Notes under the pieces: generated by a model | What the model was told of the DNA's origin: nothing | The model's database searches: none | The model's input: the letters and a program-made list of their open reading frames with translations, nothing else | Assembly (NCBI GenBank): GCA_950022655.1 | Contig: OX465579.1 | Span: 49,455,950-49,519,949, forward strand | Reading direction: 5' to 3' | From: Alentia gelatinosa | Taxonomy: Eukaryota > Annelida > Polychaeta > Phyllodocida > Polynoidae | Length of the DNA stretch: 64,000 nucleotides | Program-made: the position numbers and the translations under genes | Part shown: positions 1 to 11,400 of the stretch, piece by piece | Layout of the letters: every line of letters starts with the position of its first letter | How positions within the stretch are numbered: position 1 is the first letter of the stretch

Positions 1-540
1 TATGAGCATAAGAGGGGGAGCTGTGTAATAACAAAAAAGAAGAGCCGGTTCGAGTTTTTCACTCCACAAGATTCTCAATCTTGTGGCTCTTTAGTTTCCA
101 AGCCTAATATTCCTCCTCCAGGCTATATACCAAGCCTGGCAGGTTCAAATATGCAAATTAGTTTGGATCGGCTCACTATAATTTGAGGCCTGGTGGCCAG
201 CCTCATTGGTGGAATAGCAATTTTGCTCTATCGGCGCCGGCAGGCGATGGGCGACGAGCAACAGGCCAGCCAGCCCTGGCCGACCGGTGGGTTATGGGGA
301 CGCAGAGCATGACCCGGAGATGACCCGGCGCCCGGCGGGGACAGCCGGGTGAACCCGGGCGAACCAGGTGTGCTATTCCACCAAACAGATGGTCCCAGCC
401 GGGAAATGCCGCCGGTCGCCCCCGGACACCAACAGACGAACACAAGGTGCCCGGCCGGGGGTATCCCATTCTTGGTGGAATAGGCGCATAAGTCTGGTAC
501 ACTTTGTCCCTACATGGGGGAGAAACAAGCAGATCCGACT
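1..540. repeat. GC-rich stretch with inverted 14-bp repeats
   Basis: A strongly GC-rich block (about 230-470) sits in otherwise AT-rich DNA. TTGGTGGAATAGCA at 206-219 is repeated as its exact reverse complement at 371-384. A third, direct partial copy lies at 472-484. This looks like a small inverted-repeat element, possibly a MITE. No coding potential is convincing. Confidence 0.35.
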
Positions 541-830
541 GAATTTACACGTTTTATATGTGGTAAGTAATAATTATACAACCAGCTCATAACATACATA
601 AAGTGTCTGCCCTGTTAGACAGCCGACAAACTTCACACTTGAACGCCTTTTTACTCACAATTTTGTTACTGCTGGCTGGCAATTGATGTGTTCCACAGTT
701 TTAGCCCGTTGGAGAGCGGGGATTTAGCCTGGAGGCACTTCTATGGGGTTTCCCTTTAAAACGTACCTTGGAATCAGAAAGTGTTCCACGCTGTCTGTTG
801 TCCAACAGGCTTTCAATTCTCGATTATTTT

Positions 831-1405
831 TTACATCAGTACCAGTAACTGCTGTCTACGTGGTTCAGCAAGTGATACTATGTCACAGGTATTGTGTGGC
901 CACTCTACAGAGGTACGTATGTTGTATGATTGACTTCCTTCTATACCTAGCTTCAAATTGTTCAAACTAGTTCTAATACCAATGTTGTAGATCACCAGAT
1001 TATCAACATATGGAATCGAACTCCAGGCAGTTACTAGAGTGTCAGCCATATAATTAGCAAATTAAATAGGGCATGACCCAGGACAGAACCTTGAGAGACA
1101 CCAATTTGAACACTTGCCTAGTTTGAAGCATCACCATTGAATCTGACCTGAGATAATTACCAGGCCAGTCATACAAAACATAAAAAAGCCATATACCTAT
1201 TATAGCTTTGTGTGCAAGATGTTTCGAGGAAGATAATCAAACGCTTTTCTCGCGTTAAAGAAGCAGCAGGCAGTAACCTAGCCTTCATCCTTCCCTGTGT
1301 AAATGTCCTGAACGAAATCAAGGATGGCATCTTCGATACCAATCCCCTTCTGAAAGGCATATTGGTTAGTATTCAAATACTGAGACAGTGGCCCGGCATG
1401 ATAAA
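831..1405 (-). pseudogene. Decayed LINE reverse transcriptase fragment
   Basis: Reading the minus strand across frameshifts gives, in order, a stretch like the conserved LINE segment 'NQYAFQKGIG...DAILDF' (about 1385-1320), 'NARKAFDYLP' (about 1250-1220), 'GVSQGSVLGHALFNLL' (about 1110-1060) and 'YVDNLVIY' (about 1005-985). These match the order of RT motifs in Jockey/CR1-type non-LTR retrotransposons, where the last two are normally PQGSVLGP and YADD. The catalytic YADD reads YVDN and there are several stops and shifts, so it is dead. The exact clade cannot be fixed. Confidence 0.65.
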
Positions 1406-1429
1406 TCATCAAAAGTGACCCATTGCCCC

Positions 1430-1850
1430 TTGCATTAGAGGCATATCCTACATTCACAGTGGCGCCTTTGTGGTTCTTTCTAATTCTAAGTGAATAAATT
1501 TAATGTTTTGTACAGTTTAACCAATCTTAATAGGTGAGATATGCCCATTTATATTTGCAAAATATGGTTCTCTTCAATTCTTTCAAAAACAAGGATGTTG
1601 ACCTATGAATTTTAAAACTTAAATGTGTATTACTATACATTTACTATATTCTGTGAAATTTTGAGGAAAACAGAGTGGGTTTTACATTGCGAAAACCAAC
1701 TTTTTGGAATTACTTTACATTCTTTTATAAAATTTTCAAAATGTTGGTCTCTAATAAAAAAAAATACGAGCACTGTGACCCCCACATTTCAAGTTAGATA
1801 CGTGTTCTACAACACAGATCAACATATTCAATATTCAGTAAAATGATATG
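1430..1850 (+). repeat. Dispersed repeat D, copy 1
   Basis: About 420 bp starting near 'GGCATATCCTACATTCACAG' recurs in the same orientation at 50825-51335. Both copies keep the order of many short blocks, such as TTTAATGTTTTGT, CCAATCTTAATAGGT and TTCTACAACA. No ORF or terminal repeat is seen. It is an unclassified interspersed repeat. Confidence 0.6.
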
Positions 1851-2148
1851 GGTTTTAATTTTCAGGCCAAATTGTCCGAATGGACATTCTGGCGTGACAG
1901 CTCTTTAGGCGCGTTTACCACGCAACAGTGAAAGACCTGCTATAAAGCAGAACTGTGTAATATCTATGATAAATTAAAAAAAATATATAGAAAAACTGTA
2001 CACACTCTCTACTCTTCTGTATTGTAGTTACATTTTAGGAATTGACTGCTGATGCTATTGAGTGTACATGTTTTATTGTTACAATATAATCTGTTGAACG
2101 CTTGGGCAATTCAATGTTGTTGTCATTTGATACGTGATCGGATTGCAG

Positions 2149-2466
2149 GACGTTAGGGCCCACTAGGAAAAAGTCAGGACATTGGGTGCCAGACGAGACC
2201 AGTGGTGAGAAAGCCTCAGTTGCGCCTCTGCAGCACCGCGATGCCGCCGTCATGCCTGTGGCGCCAGGAGGGAGAAATTGCATAATTGGACGTTAGGACC
2301 CAACTAATTTTGCAGAAATGCTGTATGAAAAGTGCTGAAAACGGCGCAAATTTCATGAAATATAAGTAATGTATACATGCATATTTCAATGATATATGTC
2401 GATGTTATGATAGGTGGGCCCTTGATTGGCCAACGCCCCGACTTTTGGGTGGTGGGCCCTAACGTC
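2149..2466. mobile_element. MITE-like element with 15-bp terminal inverted repeats
   Basis: GACGTTAGGGCCCAC at 2149-2163 is matched by its perfect reverse complement at 2452-2466. A variant (GGACGTTAGGACCCAA) lies inside at about 2288-2303. The 318-bp size, lack of an ORF and terminal symmetry suggest a non-autonomous DNA transposon. No clear target duplication was found. Confidence 0.4.
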
Positions 2467-3380
2467 TACATGCCCGCGATCTTTACAATATCCTCTAAAA
2501 AGTCGTAGACATGCTTCCTGTCTTAGTTTAAATAAAACAGAGCTCATCAAACAACCCGTAGTGCTTGTTTTCCTGCCTTTTGCCTAATCTCGAAATCCGT
2601 AACTCTAATATTCTTATATAACATAGACTCTAATCTATACTACATGGATAAGGTGTCTATAGGACTCCTTTGCTATAGGCCATATGATTTTCAGACGTGT
2701 ATGGCTAAAAATGCAAATATTCCAACAATAACTTTGCAATCCCACCAAGTTGAAGGAGTAGCTGTGCCTGGACTTTCCAATGCAAATTCTCCACAGTTTA
2801 GGCCAATTCATACTGAGTGACTAGGTGGAGGAGGGGGGGCTTGCAAGCGGGTACCTCTAGCGCTTGGAACTGGATGTTCCAATTTTGGGGAGCAAAATCG
2901 TAAGGTACGCTCAAATCTTTGTGTGAATCACCCTCCTTGCGACTGGGATTGCGATCGGAGGTACAACTGTTCGCCCAGTCTCAGGCAAGCGGTACCAAAT
3001 ATCAAACATGTTTGGTATTCAAAAACGCTTGCGACTGGGCGTACTGAGAGGGAATACAAGTGATATCGGCCCGAGGTAATATCGGCCCGACCGATCGTCG
3101 GAGTGCGGGCGGGCCGTGGTCGGTCTCCCATCCCCGACAACGACTATGCAAGTCATAACTCTGTGAATATTCGAATAAATAACCTAGAAGCGCCAGGTGA
3201 AGAATAATAAGCTGCTAAAGACATGAGGAAAACGATCAGCAAGTTTATATTTAGATTGTGAATCGCGAATGTCGGGCCGATATTACTCCGAACCGTTTCT
3301 ACCTGCTACCCTGAGAGGTACCTCCAGTCTGAGACTGGGTATACCCGGTACGCCCAGTCTCAGACTAGCGGGAAGCATGC

Positions 3381-3463
3381 AGTTCACAGTGCGTTTTGAG
3401 GTACATAGGTACACGCAGTCTGAAACTGTGTACCTATGTACCTCAAAATGCACAGTGTGAACT
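3381..3463. repeat. Foldback (near-perfect palindrome)
   Basis: The arm from AGTTCACAGTGCGTTTTGAG onward is mirrored by the reverse strand up to 3463, with only a few mismatches and a short centre near GCAGTCTGAAAC. The flanks (2930-3060 and 3310-3365) repeat 'CCAGTCTCAG' and 'CTTGCGACTGGG' blocks, also as inverted pairs. Confidence 0.55.
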
Positions 3464-3584
3464 GGCAATTATGGGTACATACCTGTCATGCGTTGGAAAG
3501 TTTTACCATTGGTAAACATTGGCATATGACTGTCACTAAAGACATGGTTATGAAGGGCAATACCATGTTTGCTTACCATATAAA

Positions 3585-3780
3585 GGGATGAAAGTCGCGA
3601 CTGACAAAAAGATTATACCGCTTATCAAAAACAGAATCACTTATAACATTATTTTTGAACAGAATGGCTATGAATCGATACATACATGTATGTGTATTAT
3701 AACAACTAGCGGTTTTGCCGATGTATATGAAATGTTGGAATTGCGTTATTTGTCGGAAAGGTTGCATCCCTGCACATACA
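3585..3780 (+). repeat. SINE-like dispersed repeat S, copy 1
   Basis: This roughly 190-bp unit begins GATGAAAGTCG, contains GAACAGAATGGCTATG followed by ATCGATA, and ends near TTGCATCCCTG. Two further copies in the same orientation lie at 10932-11108 and 52443-52622. No pol III box was identified, so 'SINE-like' refers only to size and dispersal. Confidence 0.55.
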
Positions 3781-3989
3781 CGATATGGTCAATCATAGAT
3801 GCACGTACAACACAAAGATGTCCGAAGTGACTTCAAGCCTTTTCCGTAATGTTTGTTAACAGCTATACATTGTACTCGACCTTGACATCCATCTATAAGT
3901 AGTTCCTACCCAGAAGCCTGTAATCGCAGCAAGATTATTCTCTAAGTTTGCTCGAGCGATGCAGTACTTATTCCAGAAAATTGAGCCTC

Positions 3990-4566
3990 CATTTTTTTTT
4001 TGGGGGGGGGGGGGGTAGCAGTTTTTATTTCCTTATAAGGTGTACATAGTTTTCCGTCTTCATTTTCCTTTAAAGTTTGTTACATTTGACACTACATAAT
4101 TGCACAATACAAGGTTTCACAGTTGTGGTTTTCTTGCTCCCGTATATTTTTTGGGGTCATTTTTTGGTTTCAGGTATGAGTAACCCCTAGCTAGCCTTAT
4201 CTCTTATCTAAATAACAAGTTAATCATTTAGTCCTTTCTAATTTGAAGGTTGCCACCCTGGTTTTCATAGTATATTATTTTTTTGATATATCAGAGATGT
4301 GGACAGAGTTCATATATTGAGAAAATGGGGATTTCTTTTTCTTTCCGAGGTGTTAAGTTCATACCCGCAGTCATTTTCTGGGTGCAGAAAGGAGATTGGA
4401 CAGAACAGGTAGACGAGACATAACATGGGTAAAAGAAGAGTTACGGAGGACAGGACATTACAGATAGATGAGACATAAAAGTGGTAAAGGACGAGTTACG
4501 GAAGACAGGACATTACCATACAAGAGATATGCAGAAGATGTGAGGGTGGAGAACCTGCTCCAATTT
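3990..4566. other. Non-coding stretch with G tract
   Basis: A T10/G14 homopolymer pair lies near 3993-4016. Two near-identical blocks (about 4393-4455 and 4457-4517, sharing 'AGACGAGACATAA' and 'GAGTTACGGA.GACAGGACATTAC') form a short tandem duplication just downstream of the LINE 3' end. Nothing else is recognised. Confidence 0.3.
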
Positions 4567-7500
4567 TTAAATTTCTCTATACAAGTCTCTCAGGAATTTA
4601 AGTCTATGCGGTTGATTCAATTTGTGACATGCAATCTTCTCTGTGACAATTTTTTGTTTGAGCTCTTTGATGAAGAGGGTTACATCTAGAAGGTTTGAAT
4701 GGAACAATCTTTGCCTGTGTACAAAGAATTTGGCATGTAGTGATATAAAATTGGTCAGTTTGACATCATTGCCTAAGGGGGTATTTATTTTCCCAAGCAG
4801 GATTTCTTTGGTGGATAAGTACATCAGATCTTTCTTTAGTACACTATATACCCAGTTTCTCAGGTGCTTCCAAAATTTTCTAATATCATGACAATCCACA
4901 AAAAAGTGAGACAGTGTGTCCTGTCTGACGCAAAAATTATATTCTGCTGACCCTACATTTTTTCTCCTCGCCAAGTAAGTGTTGCAGGTGATAGTACGAT
5001 TGATAATCCTGTATTGAAAAGACTATATTTTGGGTTCTCGAGACACTTAGAATGACAACTGGTAAATTCTCACCCAATCTTTGGAATAGAACTCTAAGTC
5101 TGTGAACTGCTCCTTCCACCTGTCCCTAGACTTGGGAAGCATTGCCCTCCTTTCCATTAAAATATCATAAACCTTTTTACTCCCCTTCTGCAGGATATTG
5201 ATCAGATTCTCCCCAGGCATCTTAAACAATAATTTTCTGTTTTCATCATCAAGGTCAAGGTGATATGGCTCCAATAATCTGAGCCAGGGGGCAGCTGATC
5301 TTAGTGAGAAGGTATCGAGGAAAGTTGGATTAACTTTGTATTTATCATTAATTTCCAGGTGAGACATGAGACCTTCAGCATTGAAAAGGTGTTTGACTTA
5401 GTATATACCTGATGACTGCATGTGTTTACGCTTGCACTCCTGGAGTCCTGTGTTAACGAGCATTGATGTTATCCCATAGATATTCATTCAAAGATTCTAT
5501 GTCATCCCTGGGGTTAGTGTTGTACATTGCCGCCCAGGTAGAGAGAATTGCCTCATAAAATTTACTATGTATTGTGATAGTTTCTTATTGTTTTTGACCA
5601 AGAAAAAACGGAAAATTGAGCCTCCATTGTCAATGTTGCCACTAAAGAGGAAGGTCCAGTTTCTATTCTCACTTTGGACTAATCGTCGTACCCATTGGAT
5701 TTGAGAAGTTTTTACCATAAGCTCTAGGTCGAGAAGTTTTAGACCTCCATCAGTAATGTTTACGGTTAGCGTACTATAAGCTATCTTTGGAGTACTTCCT
5801 TGCCAGAAAAAAGATGTGACAATGCTTTTAAAAGTTTTCATAATTTCTGGTGGTACATACATATTCGTACATGGGTATAGTAGGATGGGTATCAACAGGG
5901 AATTTACCAGACAGATTTTCCCCTTCAATGAGAGGGTTCGATGAGCCCAACTACTCACATTTTGCACTTATCAAGTCTATGCATAAAGTTCCACTCCATG
6001 TGGTCTCTTAGACCAAGTTTTCTGGCAAAGAACAGTCCAAGGACTTTCAGTCTCTCCACCTCCTTGAACTTACATTTGATCTTGTTCACATTATGTGGGC
6101 TGAAGCACATAATTTTAGATTTCACCTCATCCAAACACAGCCCTGAAAATTTGCTAAAACCCTCCATGACATGAAGGAGGTTGTCCAGAGAATTTTGATC
6201 ATGCACAAAAACTGTAAAATCATCCACGAACATGGCCATCTTAATGCTAGCCCATTGTGTGCCGATACCAGTAATACCTTCTGTGTTTCTAATTACATGT
6301 GCTAAAATTTCTGTGGTGAGGATGAATAAGTACGGTGAGACTAAACATCCCTGACAAGCTCCTCTCTCTGTGTTAAACCACTTGGTGGTTATACTATTAT
6401 TTTTCACATGATTCTTGACCACTATATATAAGCCTTATCCATTTTGTGAAACCCTCCCCAAATCCAAACATATCTAGACTTTTGTAAATTGCTGGCCAGG
6501 TGAAAGAGTCGAAAGCCTTGTGAAAATCAAGAGAGACCAGACCCCCTCCTCCCACTCAGGGCCCTCCCCCAGCAAGGCGTCCTCTATCTTGCAGATGTTG
6601 GTCCCCAAGAATCTGCCTTTAATGTAAGCTGTTTGATCCTGGTGAATTAGTTTGTTAATAACCCCCTTTAATCTTATTGCTAGTGCTTTGGTTAGTATCT
6701 TATAATCACAATTTAATAGTGTTATGGGTCTCCAGTTATCTAGGTTTTGCTTACATTCTTGGGTCTTGGGGATAATGATAATCACACCTCTCCGCTGTTC
6801 TATACCCAACTTCCCTTTGGCCAGATGCCTCATGAAGCGGTTCTCATAATTATTCCCAGAACATTCTATAGAATTCTGTGGTCAGACCATCAGAGGCTGG
6901 TGTTTTGTTGGTATTTAGTTCTTTTAAAGCGTTTGTCAGTTCTTGCTTAGTGAGATCTCTGTCTGTCCTTTCCCTTTCCCCTGGGTCTAGTTTGGGAAGG
7001 TCAGGAACAACCTTTTCCTGCAGCATGTCATCAAAGGTTGGGGACGACTCCTGATGTTCTCTCAGGCAGTACAGTTTGGTGTAGTAGTCAAGAATTTCTC
7101 TCCTGACCCCTACCGGATTGTCCACCGGTTTGCCATCTTTGTTTGTGACCTGTGATATAAGCTTATCTGCATACATTTTTTTTCGAGGTTAAGGAAGTAA
7201 CTGGTTGGTTTTTCCCCAAAACTAATCCATGCCCGGGATCGGAGAATTGCTCCAAATGCTTCTTTCCTATGTATCTCCTCTAGTTCTTTCATTACAGTGT
7301 GTAGTTGCCCTTTTATACATTGATGGTCCATTTTCTTTTCTAGAAAGCTGAGCCTAGACTCCCAAAATACTTTTAATGCTTGAATCTTCCTTTTTTTGAT
7401 TCTTAACAAATCTGATTGAGAACCTCTTCAGCTGAAATTTAAGAAATTCCCACTTGGTTGTTGGGTCCAATTCCTTCTCCTCCCTTAAGGTGCGATCAAT

Positions 7501-7745
7501 TGTGGAGTTAACTACTTCCCTATATGCTTTATTTGTAAGGAGGAAGTTATTATATTTCCAAAATCCAGGTCCTCTTATCTCCTTCTTAGTATTCACTGTG
7601 ATGCTAATTGGATTATGATCTGACATGAAGGCTAAGTCTAACATGCATTTTGAAATCTTATTCTTAAGGGACTCAGAGATCAAACAATAATTGAGCCTTG
7701 AGGCTTGGGATTTTCTATGAAAGGTGAATCTGCGGGTGTAGACAA
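4567..7745 (-). mobile_element. L1/Tx1-like non-LTR retrotransposon, 5'-truncated and frameshifted
   Basis: Consecutive minus-strand reading frames (7745-7354, 7409-7110, 7176-6850, 6833-6474, 6422-5955, 5967-5497, 5367-5047, 4974-4567) join into one ORF2-like protein broken by about seven frameshifts. The 5' part keeps the end of an apurinic endonuclease domain (SDHNPISITV, preceded by QASRLNY). The reverse transcriptase follows with 'NWRPITLLNCDYKILTKALA', 'CQGCLVSPYLFIL' and a catalytic box reading 'FVDDF'. The C-terminal part has the 'GKICLVNSLLIPILLY' and 'GGLKLLDLEL' blocks and a degenerate Cys/His segment ('DTLSHFFVDC'), as in L1/Tx1-clade LINEs. The N-terminal endonuclease half and any ORF1 are missing. 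It lies just downstream of BRIX1 on the same strand and cannot be active. Confidence 0.85.
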
Positions 7746-7794
7746 ATGCTGGTAGTTGGGTGATTTCTAAATTCTATTGAGATTTGCAAATAAC

Positions 7795-8117
7795 TCAGGA
7801 TAATATAAGTTCTATATATCAGCAAATAGAAAATGCAAAAAAATGGCAGGTCACCAGGCTAACTTCTATGGGAGGGCCATCTGAAAATGTAAGTGCTTAA
7901 ATATTGGTGTCTATGAGAAAATGCAATACTTTTACTTTGTTGCTAAATGACACTGATGTTCTATTGCTATCTTCAAATAATTCTGGATTATGATAGTTGG
8001 GAACATGTACAAATGAGAAATGCTAAAAAAATATTGTGACCATGCTAATTTCTATGGGAAGGCCATCTGAAGGAGGTAAGTGCTTATCTATTGGTGTCTA
8101 TGAGAAACTGCTATATT
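7795..8117. repeat. Two tandem copies of a ~185-bp unit
   Basis: Blocks such as 'CTATGGGAGGGCCATCTGAA' plus 'GGTGTCTATGAGAAA' (7869-7920) recur at 8052-8110 with 'CTATGGGAAGGCCATCTGAA' and the same following order. The spacing is about 180-185 bp. It lies between the LINE and the 3' end of BRIX1. No coding potential. Confidence 0.55.
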
Positions 8118-8279
8118 TTCATGGCACCAGATGGCAGCACCAGTGTTAAACCAGGGGGCGTTTCGATACCGACCCGCATTTGTCTTCAAGAGTTTTTGAG
8201 ACTTGTCTCGGTTTTGTAAGATTTTTTCGTGGGACTATTCCGATATAACTATTTGGCAAAACATAAAACGAACTCTGGG

Positions 8280-8285
8280 TTTATT
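8280..8285 (-). terminator. Probable BRIX1 polyadenylation signal
   Basis: AATAAA on the minus strand, about 150 nt past the BRIX1 stop codon at 8436. It is the nearest canonical signal downstream of the coding region. Confidence 0.45.
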
Positions 8286-8435
8286 TTAGTGACACTGTTT
8301 ATATACACAGAAAACGTAATTATCATCGACAAAAGCTACGAATATCTTATTTGTTGTGGTAATACACTGCCGACAATCCTCAGACCTCTAACTACTCTGA
8401 TTCTTAACATTTCGTGTGACGTTTTTAAATCTATG

Positions 8436-11400
8436 TTAATGAGTCTGGAAGACTTCGTCTGTGGGGTCTATTTTATAGGTGACCTTGGACTCTTCATTTC
8501 TGAGTTCCAGTGATTTGGCTGCCTCCACACGGTTCTTGTACTTCATCCCTGCCTGCCGCTTCACTGCACGCCGAAGCTGTAAGGAAAGGGAGTGGATCTC
8601 AGACAAGTAGTTAGACTAAATTATCACATGTCTACAGTATTAATAAAGAGATGTCAGGAGACGACCAATGTAGATTATATTTTAGTCAAAATGTTTTTAG
8701 CTTAATGGTGTGTATTCTCGACCACGTATCTTTCAATAAAAATATTTTTTCAAAAGAGAAAAAGGTACACGAATACGTACCAATAAGGTTACTACATTTT
8801 ACTTTTATTGTTTACCTTCATATAAAAATAATGGGTAAAATACTTGGTAAAAGGTCACAACATCCGAACTGGCTTCAAAGTGTGCTGGTACATTTGTATT
8901 TATCTGAACATTTTACCGGAAGTGGAGCTGTGACCACTCTCAATGCTAAATGGTCGGTGAAATTCTTTCAGCCAATCACAACACGTATTCAAAGTACATT
9001 GTCTGTTGGTACGTTTTTATATACTAACTTACTATGGTGGTATTTAATTAATACCAATACCGGAGCAGAGGGTGGTATTTGAGTAATAATGTTACACAAA
9101 TACCAACCTCACCAATATCAACCTTACTAACATACTGGCATAGGTATACAATAAAAAGGTTTCCGAGGTCAGATTTAAATTGATGGAGTTCGATAGTGTG
9201 ATCTTTATGTATCACATCATATATGATATGGCAAATTCAATATAACACAAACACAAATTTTGAATGCTGGCAATCATCAGTGTCAGCGTGAAACCGAACA
9301 TTTTTTTAATGATAACAAAAGGGCGAGACGAGATATGAAAAGCATTTTCCAAGATCTAATTTAGATCAAATTTTTGCACTATTTCCTTTGGAGAATGATG
9401 AATAGAGGCTCCAAGCTGTCCAATGATTTCGGCGGGTTGTTCACATTTCCCTCTTGTGTAGAAATTGCAACGCATCTACTCGTGTCCTTCGTTTAATTAG
9501 GTGACACAGCAAAGAATTTAATCTATCCCATCAATGTTTTGTCTTTTTGACTGGCAAGGAAAACCGATCAGTTAAGCCTTCTACATACTGATATAACAGT
9601 ATTGGAATTCTGTTTGAAACCTACCTCGTTAGGGGAGAAGTAGTATGGGTTCTGGTAAAGAGTAGGGCCTCCAAAACTGCCTTCAAATATCCGGATAGGA
9701 TTTAACACCATACGGGGCCCTGTAACAAGAGAAAAGTGTGCATTTTAAAGTAGAATTAATGGCATTTAACGGGGCGAATGAGCGGGTGGACGTATTATGA
9801 AGTCAGTGAAAGTAGCTTAAGGTATGTTGAGAATTATTTACAATATCACCTACAGCTATATTGCAACTACAGAGTTGTTATGAGAATCTTTATATATATC
9901 CCCATCCACTAGGAAAGTGATGGTAGTCACTTGGCCTAATATATCAGGAGGAAATAAACCAGGCTTTCAGGCTAGGTTGGCATGTGTGCCAGCAACAGGA
10001 TGGGTAAGTGAATTGGCAATCCACAATACCCTAATTACATATTAAACGTAGGTCGTTTGCCTCATGGTGACAACTTCACCAATATCTGGTAGTAAACGTA
10101 ATTGCAATTTATTAATATATATAACAAAAGTCATCGTACCCAAAGTCGGTTGCGTATTTTTATGCTACAGCGTTGGGTATGAGTGTCCTATGTTATATCT
10201 ATGGAGAAATTATATATATCTGGGTTGGGATAATATCATCAATTCTTTCCTTCATTAGGAGACAGTAAGAAGCACTACAGAGTGAACCGGTCCTCCTGGA
10301 GGACATTGACAAAATCAAAGATCAATATAAACCTCATGTATGAATAGAAGATACTACATAATGTTTTACCAATTTCGGCCAGTTCGCCATTTTCATCTAG
10401 GATCTGGTAGTTGCGGAACCAGATGCGGTTGTCGGCCGCTGTGAAGGTGAACACGTGATCATAGAAAGGCTGACTCTTCGGGTGCTGGTTTGGGGTACCG
10501 TAAACCTTAAAGAAACGCACAATACCACATTGCCAGTTATGTTGTTTTTTTCAATATATGAAACAGTAAAATCATTAGTTGTACTGAATTCGTAAGTAAG
10601 TCTCTGTTGGGACATCTTCAATATTTTATAGTCTAGTCGGCATGCCATTACAGATTATGTGCTGTCTCAGAGATACTGATGCAAGACATATGCCTGATGG
10701 TCTACAGGAAGGTTCAAATCACCGTATATTTTTTGCCATGGATGAAGCTTTGTTAATATCATTTTGTTTTTACACAAGGAAAGATAACGTATATTTGTGT
10801 CAATGTTAGATAAATAGTGTCAGATCAAATTACCTGGATGAAGAGTTCCTTCAACAGCATCAGATGAGGCTCCTTGTCAAATGACTGAAAACAAATCATA
10901 ACAATTTTTCAAAATTTTGTTGTGTATTGGTGCAGCCTTGAAAGTCGGGTCTAAGGAAAAAATCGGAGAGTTAAGACACTTATTAAAAAGAATCATTTTT
11001 AACATTGTTTTGGAACAGAATGGCTATGCATCGATAAATATCCTAGTGTTCCCGGTGTATATGAATGTTGGAAATCCGTCATTTGTAGGAAAACTTGCAT
11101 CCCTGTTGGTGAAATATTAGTTTTGTATGGCTCCGTCAACTGTAAGATGCTTCTTACCTTGTCAAATGACAGGAAGGGCCTCGTGCCTTTCAGGCAATTA
11201 CCAGTCATTTTTAACTCCAGCATTGTGTGAACTGTGAAAGAAGAGTATAATCGCTTTAGTTTGTTTCCTATGGATGTATTTAGGTTTTGTGAGGTTTTAC
11301 AACGTAGTAACAGTTATTATCACAGTACGTTAAATTCGAGTATTTGAGATGAGGATGGAAGCCCAACAGAGACACATAATGGCTTGGTCTCGGGACCCTC

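Noticed and set aside
8651..9082. 143-codon open frame on the plus strand
   Set aside because: It lies in BRIX1 intron 9, antisense, with AT-driven composition and no domain or splice context.
10700..10760. GGTTCAAATC as a possible tRNA B box (also near 28920)
   Set aside because: No A box or cloverleaf could be formed around either site.
10834..11231. Apparent duplicated 'SFDK' at the BRIX1 exon 6/7 junction
   Set aside because: The protein family itself has a two-part 'SFD..FD' sequence there, so both exon ends are genuine.
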